Part shown: positions 9,701-18,042 of the stretch, piece by piece
Layout: each line of letters opens with the position of its first letter
How positions within the stretch are numbered: the first letter of the stretch is position 1
From: Chryseobacterium camelliae
GTDB taxonomy: Bacteria; Bacteroidota; Bacteroidia; Flavobacteriales; Weeksellaceae
Assembly (NCBI RefSeq): GCF_030818575.1
Contig: NZ_JAUTAL010000001.1
Coordinates: forward strand, 744,001-808,000
Direction of reading: 5' to 3'
Length of the DNA: 64,000 nt
Notes under the pieces: model-generated
Database searches by the model: none
Told to the model about the DNA's origin: nothing
The model's input: only the letters and a program-made list of their open reading frames with translations
Made by a program: the position numbers and the translations under genes

Positions 9701-10905
9701 ATTATACCAGCCAGATGGTAGACCTGCCCAATGCAGCGAATACATTTGTCTTTTATTATACCCAGCAGGATGCGCAGAACAATACCAATCCTATTACCAA
9801 CCCGCAGAACTTTTCTGTACAGCCGTTTCCGGCGCAGATATGGGTAAAGGTCCAGAACCTGCCGGGATGCAATGATATTGCTGCTGTCAACTTTGTATTC
9901 GGGAATAAGGTAACCCTTCAGAACGCAGGGCCATTTCAGCTGAACAATGTATGCGATACAGGCAATGACGGGGTAGAAAATGTGAATCTTAAGCAGTTTG
10001 AAGCCCAGATCTACACAGGGTCCAATGCGACTTTCACGTATTATACCTCACTCGCTGACCTTAATGCCGGTACCAATGCCATTGCCAATCCGGATTCCTA
10101 TCCGTTTAACCAGAATACAGGACCTAATACGATCTATGTTAAAGTAAGCGTACCTGGGCTATGTCCGGAAAAAGTACTGATCAACCTGTCGCTTAAGCCG
10201 GTTCCTGTTTTCGACATTCCGGACCAGTACATCTGCCCGGACGGTTCCCTTACTTATACCCTGAACGTAGAAAACTATGTCATTACAGGCTATACCTGGA
10301 CGAATCCTTCGGGGCAGATCGTCTCAACCACAAATACTCTGTCAGGAGTTAATGCAACGGGAACTTATAGCGTTACGGTAACGGCATCTAACGGATGTTC
10401 TTACACCGATACCTTTGTCCTGAAATATTATGATGTTCCGGTAATCGAAAAACTGGTTGCTGACGGCAATACCTTTACGGTTTTTGCTACCGGATCCCAG
10501 CCAATACTGTATTCCATAGATGGAACAACCTGGCAGACCGGAAATGTATTTTACAACCTTCCTACCGGAATTACCACGTTCTATGTAAAGTATGCAGAAG
10601 GGAAATGTATCATCAAACAGGACGGGGTTATCCTGGATATCAAGAATGCTATCACGCCTAACGGTGACGGGAAAAATGACCAGTGGATCGTTAAAAACCT
10701 GCATGTTTTCGGAAGTAAAATGACGAATGTAAAAGTATTCGACCGTTACCAGGCGCTGATCTTCGAGCAGAACACCAATACGCAGATCATCTGGGACGGA
10801 ACCATACAGGGCAGGGCTATTCCTACTTCCAGCTACTGGTATGTGATCACATTGCCGGACGGAAGGACGTTTACGGGATGGATCCTGGTAAAGAACAATA
10901 ATTAA
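6706..10905 (+). CDS. Giant secreted repeat protein with type IX secretion type-B sorting domain
   Basis: 1399 residues. A signal peptide (about residues 1-20) is followed by a Bacteroidota extracellular domain with GSNGMITFDLSQ (about 120-131). A series of modules of about 90-110 residues then starts from motifs such as VEICDTNNDGTES, TVCDINNNNSEN, SNICDNNNDGTEI, LDICDQNFDLNET, TVCDENLDGSYE and NNVCDTGNDGVEN. Each has a Cys and an acidic, Asn-rich loop resembling Ca2+-binding turns. The C-terminus carries the gliding-motility-associated/T9SS type-B domain: ITPNGDGKNDQW, then VFDRYQALIFE, then WDGT and a final YWYVI strand. Proteins with this domain are exported across the outer membrane by T9SS and held at the surface or released; adhesion or gliding roles are common. 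The specific ligand is unknown. Confidence 0.9.
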   Translation: MVKFIQSFLICIGVSLYAQSQVNVKVKDASGNESFNVSCTNTLDSNGCLSLHVEYPVLKETTGYQVSQETYNPAAAFNQGTALNANYDDVFAKKLDLPFKFCFYNQYYESLVVGSNGMITFDLSQLGKINYPNVQGQNPNVNLPKNAVFGVYHDMVFSASDASEIYYATLGTAPYRKFVISFYEGRIAGCTERSTSQIVLNETTNVIDVFVDKKPLPCPTRKFENALIGIINSTGTDGISPASRNTGNWQASQEAWRFTPTGNVIQPQVTWTNAAGQTVATGVQTTLCPAQNEVYTANVVFNSCGNSTLTLTDDFPVTFDAAYPAAKNFTQNICGNAPVNVSLNSFQQNLTSQNPANFNFSFYTTLQNAQSGQNPLPNTYTVSSNTVLYVRIQNPGVPGCFRTAVLTLNFLTRNLLKNTVEICDTNNDGTESGYDLSAITGELFPPGTSGYSYHLSQADAQNNVNSVTTATITANTSIWVRLQDGSCTYILGPVHFQFRPGANINTPITYPYTTCDINADNKEPFDFAVNVGPLISSQQGVTFSAYETYAAALAGSAPTLGTIKEGQYPVFIRVQTPNGCFAVAQVNMNVTFTKIQANEKNEYICFNGTDDISINLNTLSAGMLISPTSVPVTEFYAGYNEAMAGTTPISPNQTITTNGNFVTQTYYVRFEISDQCFTVRPINVNLVHPVAVQSSFTVCDINNNNSENVQLNQFSAAIIGTQNASAVFYLTQGDAQNGTNPVNTITLNGTQQVFVKITSYNCSQVYPVTVGLVSTPAVSSPVTITLSNICDNNNDGTEIYNLTLAQPQIYSGSNVIFTYYTSYNPSTQALSGEITNPSQFSVQGSATVYVKVKFNNSDCFSVAQLNIQMTFLPPVVLNNAVLDICDQNFDLNETFQLSAATPQLFIASQNTQPVSNMTITYYNTAADANAGNASAQIGSTVTTNVSTVTVWARFQSKTTGCYSVASIQLNTYFPPKAINSTITVCDENLDGSYEVNLLNYTSQMVDLPNAANTFVFYYTQQDAQNNTNPITNPQNFSVQPFPAQIWVKVQNLPGCNDIAAVNFVFGNKVTLQNAGPFQLNNVCDTGNDGVENVNLKQFEAQIYTGSNATFTYYTSLADLNAGTNAIANPDSYPFNQNTGPNTIYVKVSVPGLCPEKVLINLSLKPVPVFDIPDQYICPDGSLTYTLNVENYVITGYTWTNPSGQIVSTTNTLSGVNATGTYSVTVTASNGCSYTDTFVLKYYDVPVIEKLVADGNTFTVFATGSQPILYSIDGTTWQTGNVFYNLPTGITTFYVKYAEGKCIIKQDGVILDIKNAITPNGDGKNDQWIVKNLHVFGSKMTNVKVFDRYQALIFEQNTNTQIIWDGTIQGRAIPTSSYWYVITLPDGRTFTGWILVKNNN

Positions 10906-10920
10906 TACTTATGATAGTTT

Positions 10921-10967
10921 AAACGCCATTCGCGGGGCAACGAAGTTGCCCCGCGAATGGCGTTTTT
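10921..10967 (+). terminator. Very strong terminator: 21-bp perfect hairpin
   Basis: Positions 10921-10941 are the exact reverse complement of 10945-10965 around a GAA loop. The right arm ends in TTT and continues to five T in total. It lies 16 bases after the stop of the 4.2-kb gene. The GC-rich core contrasts with the AT-rich surroundings. Confidence 0.85.
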
Positions 10968-11164
10968 ATGATCTGGTGAAGCATCCCGCTTTTTAAAATG
11001 AGATTTTAAATTAAAATAACTTAGTATATATCGTAAAGCTAAAATATGCGGAAACCATGCTGATTTGGAGAGCTTTTCTATTGTAAAGGAATTTTCAGGC
11101 TTTTGTTTGCTTGGTATTTTCTAATTTGAATATCTTTAAAACCTTGAATTTAAAATCAAAGACT

Positions 11165-13165
11165 TTGAATACGACCATCACATTCCAGGAACAGATCCGG
11201 CAGGGCATACCGGCAGAACTGCCTCAGCCTAAACCATACGATACCACCATCAACCATGCGCCTAAACGGAAAGAAATTTTAGGTGAAGAGGAGAAAAAAC
11301 TGGCTTTAAGAAATGCTTTACGGTATTTTGAACCTAAGTTCCATGCTGAGCTGCTGCCTGAATTCAGGGCGGAGCTGGAACAGTACGGGAGGATTTATAT
11401 GTACCGCTTCCGTCCGGAATATGAGATGAAGGCAAGGCCGGTTTCAGAATATCCGGGAAAATCTGAGCAGGCAAAAGCGATTATGCTGATGATCCAGAAC
11501 AATCTGGATTATGCCGTAGCCCAACATCCGCATGAGCTGATTACGTATGGAGGAAACGGAGCTGTATTTTCCAATTGGGCCCAATACCTCCTGACGATGA
11601 AATACCTTTCCGAAATGACCGATGAGCAGACACTTGTCATGTATTCAGGGCATCCGATGGGGCTTTTCCCATCCCATAAAGATGCGCCGAGAGTGGTGGT
11701 GACCAACGGAATGGTGATCCCGAATTATTCAAAACCGGACGACTGGGAGAAATTCAATGCCCTGGGCGTTTCGCAATACGGCCAGATGACAGCGGGGAGT
11801 TATATGTATATTGGACCGCAGGGAATTGTTCACGGAACTACGATCACCGTGCTGAATGCTTTCAGGAAAATTAAAAAAGAGCCGAAAGGCGGACTGTTTG
11901 TAACATCAGGATTAGGCGGAATGAGCGGTGCCCAGCCTAAAGCCGGGACTATTGCAGGTTGCGTAACGGTGTGTGCGGAAGTCAATCCTAAGATCACTAA
12001 AATCCGCCACGATCAGAAATGGGTCAATGAAATTCATGATAACCTGGACGAATTAACGGAAAGGGTCAGAAAAGCGCAGGAACAGAAAGAAACTGTTTCG
12101 CTGGCGTATTTAGGGAACATTGTTGAGGTTTGGGAAAAATTCGACAAAGAAGATTTGCGTATTGATATCGGTTCAGATCAGACCTCGCTTCATAACCCAT
12201 GGGCAGGCGGTTATTATCCGGTAGGCCAGAGTTTTGAAGAATCCAATGCGATGATGGCTGAAAATCCTGAGCTGTTTAAAGAAAAAGTCCAGGAAAGCCT
12301 CAGAAGGCATGCAGAAGCCATTAATAAACATACGGCAAAAGGAACCTACTTTTTCGATTATGGAAATGCCTTTCTGCTGGAAGCATCCAGAGCAGGTGCC
12401 GATGTTATGGCGGAACATCCTTCGCTTGGCCGGGAATTCAGATATCCAAGCTATGTACAGGATATTATGGGGCCAATGTGTTTCGATTATGGCTTCGGGC
12501 CGTTCCGTTGGGTATGTGCAAGCGGAAAACCGGAAGATTTGCAGAAAACTGATGAAATAGCATGCCGTGTGTTAGAAGAAATTCAGAAACATTCTCCTGA
12601 AGAGATCCAGCAGCAGATGAAAGACAACATCCAGTGGATCAAAGGCGCTCAGGAAAACAACCTTGTTGTGGGTTCGCAGGCGAGGATCCTGTATGCTGAT
12701 GCGGAAGGAAGAATGAAAATTGCGGAAGCATTCAATAAAGCGATCAGGAACGGGGAAATCGGACCGGTGGTTTTAGGGCGTGACCATCATGACGTTTCCG
12801 GGACGGATTCTCCTTACAGGGAAACCTCCAATATCTATGACGGATCACGTTTTACGGCCGATATGGCTATCCATAACGTAATCGGCGACAGTTTCCGGGG
12901 CGCCACCTGGGTATCGATCCATAATGGCGGAGGCGTAGGCTGGGGCGAAGTGATCAACGGAGGTTTCGGGATGCTGCTGGACGGCAGCGATGATGCGGAC
13001 CGCAGATTGAAATCCATGCTGTTCTGGGATGTCAACAACGGAATTTCAAGGCGAAGCTGGGCGAGAAATGAAGGTGCCGTTTTTGCGATTAAAAGAGCGA
13101 TGGAAGCGGAACCCAACCTTAAAGTAACGCTGCCGAATTTTGTGGATGATAATCTTTTCTTATAA
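11165..13165 (+). CDS. hutU: Urocanate hydratase, non-ATG start
   Basis: About 666 residues from the TTG at 11165; in-frame TTGs also occur at 11111, 11126 and 11144. Urocanate hydratase converts urocanate to imidazolonepropionate with NAD+ in histidine breakdown. Visible signatures are the NAD-binding TSGLGGMSGAQ, the Cys in FRWVCASG that is catalytic in the family, and RDHHDVSGTDSPYRETSN. Family members in related bacteria begin Met-Thr-Phe-Gln; here that place reads ATC-ACA-TTC-CAG (11177 onward), so the usual ATG is an ATC. The start is therefore uncertain. No other hut gene is present in the window. A peroxidase gene follows after 26 bases. Confidence 0.9.
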   Translation: MNTTITFQEQIRQGIPAELPQPKPYDTTINHAPKRKEILGEEEKKLALRNALRYFEPKFHAELLPEFRAELEQYGRIYMYRFRPEYEMKARPVSEYPGKSEQAKAIMLMIQNNLDYAVAQHPHELITYGGNGAVFSNWAQYLLTMKYLSEMTDEQTLVMYSGHPMGLFPSHKDAPRVVVTNGMVIPNYSKPDDWEKFNALGVSQYGQMTAGSYMYIGPQGIVHGTTITVLNAFRKIKKEPKGGLFVTSGLGGMSGAQPKAGTIAGCVTVCAEVNPKITKIRHDQKWVNEIHDNLDELTERVRKAQEQKETVSLAYLGNIVEVWEKFDKEDLRIDIGSDQTSLHNPWAGGYYPVGQSFEESNAMMAENPELFKEKVQESLRRHAEAINKHTAKGTYFFDYGNAFLLEASRAGADVMAEHPSLGREFRYPSYVQDIMGPMCFDYGFGPFRWVCASGKPEDLQKTDEIACRVLEEIQKHSPEEIQQQMKDNIQWIKGAQENNLVVGSQARILYADAEGRMKIAEAFNKAIRNGEIGPVVLGRDHHDVSGTDSPYRETSNIYDGSRFTADMAIHNVIGDSFRGATWVSIHNGGGVGWGEVINGGFGMLLDGSDDADRRLKSMLFWDVNNGISRRSWARNEGAVFAIKRAMEAEPNLKVTLPNFVDDNLFL

Positions 13166-13191
13166 ATGATCATTGTATAACCCTGAGAAGG

Positions 13192-14214
13192 ATGCGTACT
13201 GTCGTGTATTCAAAACTGAAACCTGCCGGAATGCTGGTGCTGTTTGTGCTGATGGCTTTTTACAGCCTTCAGGATATTCAGCTTATTTATCCTTCCTATT
13301 TCCCTGTTCCGGCTTATGATTTCAAAGCCCGTCCGTTAAAACGTGCGGTCATACAGCTGGGCAGGAAACTGTTCTACGATCCTGTGCTGTCGAGGAGCAA
13401 TACTATTTCCTGTTCTTCCTGCCACCAGCAGCAACATGCTTTCTCCGATGTCGGAAACCGTCTCAGCAAAGGGATAGAAGATGGAATAGGAGACCGCAAT
13501 TCTCCGGCGATTTTTAATTTGGCCTGGCAAAAAACATTCATGTGGGATGGCTCAGTAGGAAATATCGATGTGCAGGCGCTCGCGCCCATTAACCATCCCA
13601 AAGAAATGGGGGAGGACATCAATGTGGTGGTCCGCAAGCTGAATGCTTCCAAAGAGTACAGAACACTGTTCTACAGGAGTTTCGGAGATAGTCTAGCCAC
13701 CGCGGAACGGGCCATGAAAGCCCTTTCGCAGTTCCAGCTTACCATTGTGTCCGCCAACACAAAATATGACCGGGTAAAGCAAGGGAAGGCTACATTCACC
13801 GGAAAGGAAATAAAGGGCTATGAACTGTTCCGCAAAAACTGCAATGCCTGTCATACTGAACCGCTGTTTTCAGGATATGGATTTGCCAACAACGGACTTC
13901 CCGTACACCCGGAACTTAAAGACTACGGCAAATGGAATAAAACGATGGAACCTCAGGACCGGCTGATGTTCAAGATTCCCAGCCTCAGGAACCTGGCGTA
14001 TACCTATCCGTATATGCATGACGGCCGCTTCGGTACGCTTCATGAGGTTTTAGAACATTATGAAAAAGGAATTGTGAAAAGCCCTGGTTTAGCGAAAGAA
14101 CTTCAGCAGCCTATTATTTTTAATCCGGACGAAAAAGATGCCCTGCTGACTTTTCTGGCAGCGCTGAATGATTCCACTTTAGTTTCCGACAGCAGTTTCG
14201 GGAAGCCGAAATAG
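13192..14214 (+). CDS. Di-haem cytochrome-c peroxidase family protein
   Basis: 340 residues. It has an N-terminal membrane anchor or signal (residues 12-25, LVLFVLMAFYS type) and two covalent haem sites, C74-S-S-C77-H78 and C217-N-A-C220-H221, matching the bacterial CcpA/MauG family layout. Such periplasmic enzymes reduce hydrogen peroxide with electrons from small cytochromes or cupredoxins. The segment PSLRNLAYTYPYMHDGRF near the C-terminus is typical of the family. It lies 26 bases after hutU on the same strand and 66 bases before a Crp/Fnr gene that could regulate it. Confidence 0.9.
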   Translation: MRTVVYSKLKPAGMLVLFVLMAFYSLQDIQLIYPSYFPVPAYDFKARPLKRAVIQLGRKLFYDPVLSRSNTISCSSCHQQQHAFSDVGNRLSKGIEDGIGDRNSPAIFNLAWQKTFMWDGSVGNIDVQALAPINHPKEMGEDINVVVRKLNASKEYRTLFYRSFGDSLATAERAMKALSQFQLTIVSANTKYDRVKQGKATFTGKEIKGYELFRKNCNACHTEPLFSGYGFANNGLPVHPELKDYGKWNKTMEPQDRLMFKIPSLRNLAYTYPYMHDGRFGTLHEVLEHYEKGIVKSPGLAKELQQPIIFNPDEKDALLTFLAALNDSTLVSDSSFGKPK

Positions 14215-14280
14215 TTAATGTATCTTTATCTTGCTGAACCGCAATTAACTTTGAGATTGTTTTACATAAAACGCATCACT

Positions 14281-14823
14281 ATGGCAAAGATCAACAAAGA
14301 AATATTTTCGCACCTCCGTGTTGAGGATGATGACCCCGTCTGGGACAAGTTCTCTCCGGTAGAATTTGCGAAAAAACATGTGTTTGATACGGATAAAGCT
14401 TATCTGTTGGAAGACGGCTTCGTACGGAAGTATTATATCCACAGCACAACAGATATCGATACTGAAATTTCTGCCGGCTTTTATTTCCCTGGGGAAATTT
14501 TCAGCATCCAGAAACATGATTCTGAAGGCAGCTATGAATCGCTTACCTCTGGTGTAGCCTGGGAAATTACCCTGGATGCAGTAAAGGAACTGTTTGTGGT
14601 GAATCCTCAATGCCGCTTCGTCCAGAACTACTATTTAAGCCGCCAACTGGATGCGGCCATGAAGCGTGAAATGCTCCTGCTTCAGAACTCGCCGCAGGCA
14701 CTCTATGAGTACCTTTTAAAAAACAAGCCGCACTACATCCAGAATATTCCGTTAAAGTACCTGGCTTCCTACATCGGCATTACGCCTATTTCGCTGAGCC
14801 GCATCAGAAAGAGGATTAATTAA
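14281..14823 (+). CDS. Crp/Fnr family transcriptional regulator
   Basis: 180 residues from the ATG at 14281. An upstream in-frame ATG at 14218 would add 21 residues that do not resemble the family, so the later start is preferred. The N-terminal effector domain is cyclic-nucleotide-binding-like (FYFPGEIFS about residues 67-75), and the C-terminal HTH is YLASYIGITPISLSRIR. No Cys cluster is seen. Its location after a periplasmic peroxidase suggests a redox-linked target, but this is only context. Confidence 0.82.
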   Translation: MAKINKEIFSHLRVEDDDPVWDKFSPVEFAKKHVFDTDKAYLLEDGFVRKYYIHSTTDIDTEISAGFYFPGEIFSIQKHDSEGSYESLTSGVAWEITLDAVKELFVVNPQCRFVQNYYLSRQLDAAMKREMLLLQNSPQALYEYLLKNKPHYIQNIPLKYLASYIGITPISLSRIRKRIN

Positions 14824-14876
14824 CTTTTGTTTATTGACTCCCGTTCCATAAGTCTTTTCCTTTGCTAAAAAAGAAT

Positions 14877-15638
14877 ATGGAAATACAAAAGCTCAACTGG
14901 GCAGGCCTTAAAATTACCGCCCATAACAGAACGGTACTGATTGATGCAGTAGAAGATTTCTCTTATTATAAGCCCGTTTTAGGAGAGGCTGTAGAACAGC
15001 TGATAAAATTCTCGGATGCTGTGCAGGCAGATTATATCCTGTTTACACACCTTCATCTGGACCATTTTGATGTAAGCGTTATTAAAAAATGCCTGAAAAA
15101 AGACGGGAAGCTGATTGTTTATTCGGCATTGGAACCTTTAGTAAGGGATTCGGTTGACGGTGTGGAAATTATAGCACTGGACCTGGATGAAACCTTTACA
15201 GAAAACAACATTACCTTTAAGCCTGTATTTGCCATGGATGGAATTGGTGAGATCCAGTCCTCCTGGATTGTGGACGACGGAGAAAAAAAGATCTTTCACG
15301 GCGGAGATACCATTTGGCATAACCGGTTCTGGAAACTGGGAAAAGAAAATGAAGGGATCGACTACGCCTTTCTGCCTGTCAATGGTGTCGTTGTGGATTT
15401 CGGGATCATCGGACTGGAATATAGTCCTATCGCTGCTTCGCTCAACCTCAAAGAAGCTTTCGCAGCGGCCCGGCTCTTGCATGCCCGAAAGCTGGTGCCA
15501 ATCCATTACGGACTGTTTGCCCATGAAAAATACTATATTCCGGAAATCTTCGATGACCATGACCTGGAAAGCCTTTCTAAAGAAACTGGACAGGAGTATA
15601 TTACCTTAAAAGATGGTGATGTACTGCATGAAATATAA
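14877..15638 (+). CDS. MBL-fold metal-dependent hydrolase (UlaG-like)
   Basis: 253 residues from the ATG at 14877 (a TTG at 14862 is a less likely start). The metal-binding motif HLHLDH is in the FTHLHLDHFD segment (about residues 57-66). The second metal ligand Asp is in FHGGDTIW and the later His in PIHYGLF. The fold is the UlaG/RomA-like branch that hydrolyses lactones or phosphoesters; the substrate is unknown. It is not a beta-lactamase by motif context. A terminator hairpin follows immediately. Confidence 0.8.
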   Translation: MEIQKLNWAGLKITAHNRTVLIDAVEDFSYYKPVLGEAVEQLIKFSDAVQADYILFTHLHLDHFDVSVIKKCLKKDGKLIVYSALEPLVRDSVDGVEIIALDLDETFTENNITFKPVFAMDGIGEIQSSWIVDDGEKKIFHGGDTIWHNRFWKLGKENEGIDYAFLPVNGVVVDFGIIGLEYSPIAASLNLKEAFAAARLLHARKLVPIHYGLFAHEKYYIPEIFDDHDLESLSKETGQEYITLKDGDVLHEI

Positions 15639-15643
15639 ATAGG

Positions 15644-15667
15644 AAACCTGCCGGAAGGCAGGTTTTT
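15644..15667 (+). terminator. Terminator after the MBL-fold gene
   Basis: AAACCTGCC (15644-15652), loop GGAA, and GGCAGGTTT (15657-15665) running into five T. Confidence 0.85.
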
Positions 15668-15689
15668 GAGTATTAACGAGTTACTAAAG

Positions 15690-15915
15690 TGGTATATATC
15701 GCGAACTTATTGCAGAGGATTATGTTCTTTTGCTTGATCATCACCGGTTCTCGATACATTTTTCTTTGCTTTGCTGCAAAAAACACTCGAACTGACGGCG
15801 CCGAATTGATTGTTAGAAAATTGATTTTGCATCTTTTATACTGCGGAAGGAAGTGGAGCGTATTGATAACTTGTTGCGGATGATACCCACCGGTTCCCGA
15901 TATATTTTCTTAGCC
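15690..15915. repeat. Degenerate remnant of the palindromic repeat array
   Basis: One well-preserved type II element lies at 15747-15792 (starts GTTCTCGATAC, ends CACTCGAAC). It is flanked by decayed type I pieces at 15690-15705 and 15836-15871 and a decayed type II start near 15889. Spacer sequence (GAATTGATTGTTAGAAAATT) matches the spacer in the 18.4-kb array, and the orientation is the same. The rest of the 15.67-16.07 kb gap holds only AT-rich sequence and the presumed promoter of the next gene. Confidence 0.85.
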
Positions 15916-16069
15916 CCGCACTAGTGGGAGGAAAACAAGATCTGCTGAAGCTTCAGAGCCATTCTTCTTTCAACTGAAGTCCGGATTCTGAGAACGATTA
16001 AAAAAAATAGATGTCCATTTTTCGGTTGTAAAGCACCTCACCATTTTCTAGTTTTGAATAAAAAAAATT

Positions 16070-16834
16070 ATGATCAGCTTTAAACAGTTACATTATGGTG
16101 AAGAACCATTACTTTTGGGTAATGTATGGAATGTAGAGAGTGCAAGGGTATACGAAAAATTAGGGTACAAGGCATTAGCAACATCAAGTTCGGCAGTGGC
16201 GCATAGTTTGGGATATGAGGATGGAGAGCAAATGACCTTTGAAGAATATTTTTATATCATTAAGAGAATCAAAGCTTCTGTAGCAATTCCTTTGTCGGTA
16301 GATCTGGAATCCGGATACGGGACTGAAAATAATAGTATTGTTTCTAATATCATAAAGCTTATAGAAACAGGAATATCGGGAATTAATATTGAAGATACAA
16401 AGGTTATTGATGGAACACGAAGGCTAACGGACAAAAATGTTTTGTACGAAAAACTGAACGATATTTTTATAAAATTGGGAGAAGACAGGGATAAGATATT
16501 TATCAATATTCGTACCGATCCTTTTTTACTGAATATTGAAAACGCGTTGGAAGAAACTTTAGCAAGAATACAGTTGTTTGAAAAACTTAATGCAGACGGC
16601 ATTTTCATTCCCGGAATAACTGCTAAAAATGACATCAGGACGGTTACGGCATCTACTTCTCTTCCTGTGAATGTGATGGGTATGCGTAATCTGCCGGATT
16701 TTGATCAACTTAAAGAATTAGGGGTGAAAAGAATTACGTCAGGTGCTTTTATTTATGCACATATTTACCGAGAAATGGAAAAATCAGGTCAGGCCATCAT
16801 AGATGAGAAAAGCTTTTCAAAACTTTTTATTTAA
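16070..16834 (+). CDS. Isocitrate lyase/PEP mutase family protein
   Basis: 254 residues, a single (beta/alpha)8 barrel domain. The N-terminus PLLLGNVWNVESARVYEKLG and the metal-site region SVDLESGYG followed by GINIEDTK are typical of the oxaloacetate decarboxylase/PEP mutase branch. The isocitrate lyase KKCGH-type motif is absent. Family members cleave or rearrange C-C or C-P bonds of small acids with Mg2+; the substrate here is unknown. The gene ends two bases before ada on the same strand, so the two form an operon. The pair is visibly more AT-rich than flanking genes. Confidence 0.8.
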   Translation: MISFKQLHYGEEPLLLGNVWNVESARVYEKLGYKALATSSSAVAHSLGYEDGEQMTFEEYFYIIKRIKASVAIPLSVDLESGYGTENNSIVSNIIKLIETGISGINIEDTKVIDGTRRLTDKNVLYEKLNDIFIKLGEDRDKIFINIRTDPFLLNIENALEETLARIQLFEKLNADGIFIPGITAKNDIRTVTASTSLPVNVMGMRNLPDFDQLKELGVKRITSGAFIYAHIYREMEKSGQAIIDEKSFSKLFI

Positions 16835-16836
16835 TT

Positions 16837-17880
16837 ATGGAGCTCACGGAAAAAATAATGTATGAAGCATCTTATAGCAAAGACGTTTCATTTGAAGGGA
16901 TATTCTGGATGGGTGTAAAAACCACGGGAATATTCTGCAGACCTACTTGTACAGCAAGGAAACCAAAATTTGAAAATGTAGAATTTTTTTTCAACACCAA
17001 AGATGCGATGCTAAAAGGGTATCGCCCGTGTAAAGTATGCCGGCCTTTAGAAAACCTTGATGCAACACCACAATATATCAAAGAATTGCTTAAAGAAATT
17101 GCGGATGACCCAACATTGAAGCTTAAAGATTATGATCTTGTAAAAAGAGGCTTAGAACCGGCTACCGTACGCAGATGGTTTTTGAAACACCATGGAATTA
17201 CTTTTCACGCTTTCCAGAGGATGTCAAAACTCAATACGGCATTTAAAAAGCTTCGTCAGGGAGAATCCGTTACGGAAGTTGCCTATGATACGGGGTATGA
17301 TAGTCTGAGCGGTTTTAATGAGGGTTTTAAAAATATTTTTGGGGTATCTCCTAAAAATACTCCAATGGAAAAGGTCATTGACCTTAAGAGAATAGAGACC
17401 ATGCTGGGAACCATGATCGCCTGCGCCGATGAGCATGGAATCTGCCTTCTGGAGTTTTCAGACAGGAAAGCGCTTCCCACAGAGTTGAAGAGTATCGCAG
17501 AATATTTTAAGGCGAATATTATTCAGGGAGAAAATCCTCACTTTATCACTCTGGAAGAAGAACTGAAAGAGTATTTCGAAGGAAAGAGAACCCGGTTCTC
17601 CGTTCCGCTTTCTCTGGTAGGAACCGATTTCCAGAAACAAGTATGGAAGGTTCTGCAGGAAATTCCTTACGGAACAACCAGGACGTACCAAGAACAGGCC
17701 GATATTCTGGGAAATCGCAAATCTGTACGGGCCGTAGCCAATGCCAACGGACTGAATAAGATATCCATTATTATACCCTGCCATCGCGTAATCGGGAGTA
17801 ATGGGCATTTAACAGGTTATGGAGGAGGAATCTGGAGAAAACAAAAACTGCTGGAATTGGAAAGGGCTATTTTATTTTAG
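16837..17880 (+). CDS. ada: Bifunctional Ada: methylphosphotriester/O6-methylguanine repair and AraC-type regulator
   Basis: 347 residues with the three Ada domains. The N-terminal Zn/methyl-acceptor domain has C34, C38, C65 and C68 (FCRPTC ... RPCKVC). An AraC-type DNA-binding domain follows at about residues 85-180 (GYDSLSGFNEGFKN). The C-terminal methyltransferase has the acceptor Cys315 in IIPCHRVIG and a Tyr/Arg-rich FQKQVWKVLQEIPYG segment. Ada removes methyl groups from DNA onto its own cysteines and then activates alkylation-response genes. It is co-transcribed with the PEP mutase-like gene (2-base gap), which would therefore be part of its regulon. Confidence 0.92.
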   Translation: MELTEKIMYEASYSKDVSFEGIFWMGVKTTGIFCRPTCTARKPKFENVEFFFNTKDAMLKGYRPCKVCRPLENLDATPQYIKELLKEIADDPTLKLKDYDLVKRGLEPATVRRWFLKHHGITFHAFQRMSKLNTAFKKLRQGESVTEVAYDTGYDSLSGFNEGFKNIFGVSPKNTPMEKVIDLKRIETMLGTMIACADEHGICLLEFSDRKALPTELKSIAEYFKANIIQGENPHFITLEEELKEYFEGKRTRFSVPLSLVGTDFQKQVWKVLQEIPYGTTRTYQEQADILGNRKSVRAVANANGLNKISIIIPCHRVIGSNGHLTGYGGGIWRKQKLLELERAILF

Positions 17881-18042
17881 AACTGTGTTAGTTAAAAAGT
17901 CTAGCGTAAATATATATTTACATTGTCGCTGGTGCGGGTATCTTGCTCGTACCACTTTGAGTAATGTCTGGTTTAATTTTGTATTAATTTCTAATGTTTT
18001 ATAAAGCACAAGCTTGAAGCCGGCTCTAGCTGTGGGCAGAGA

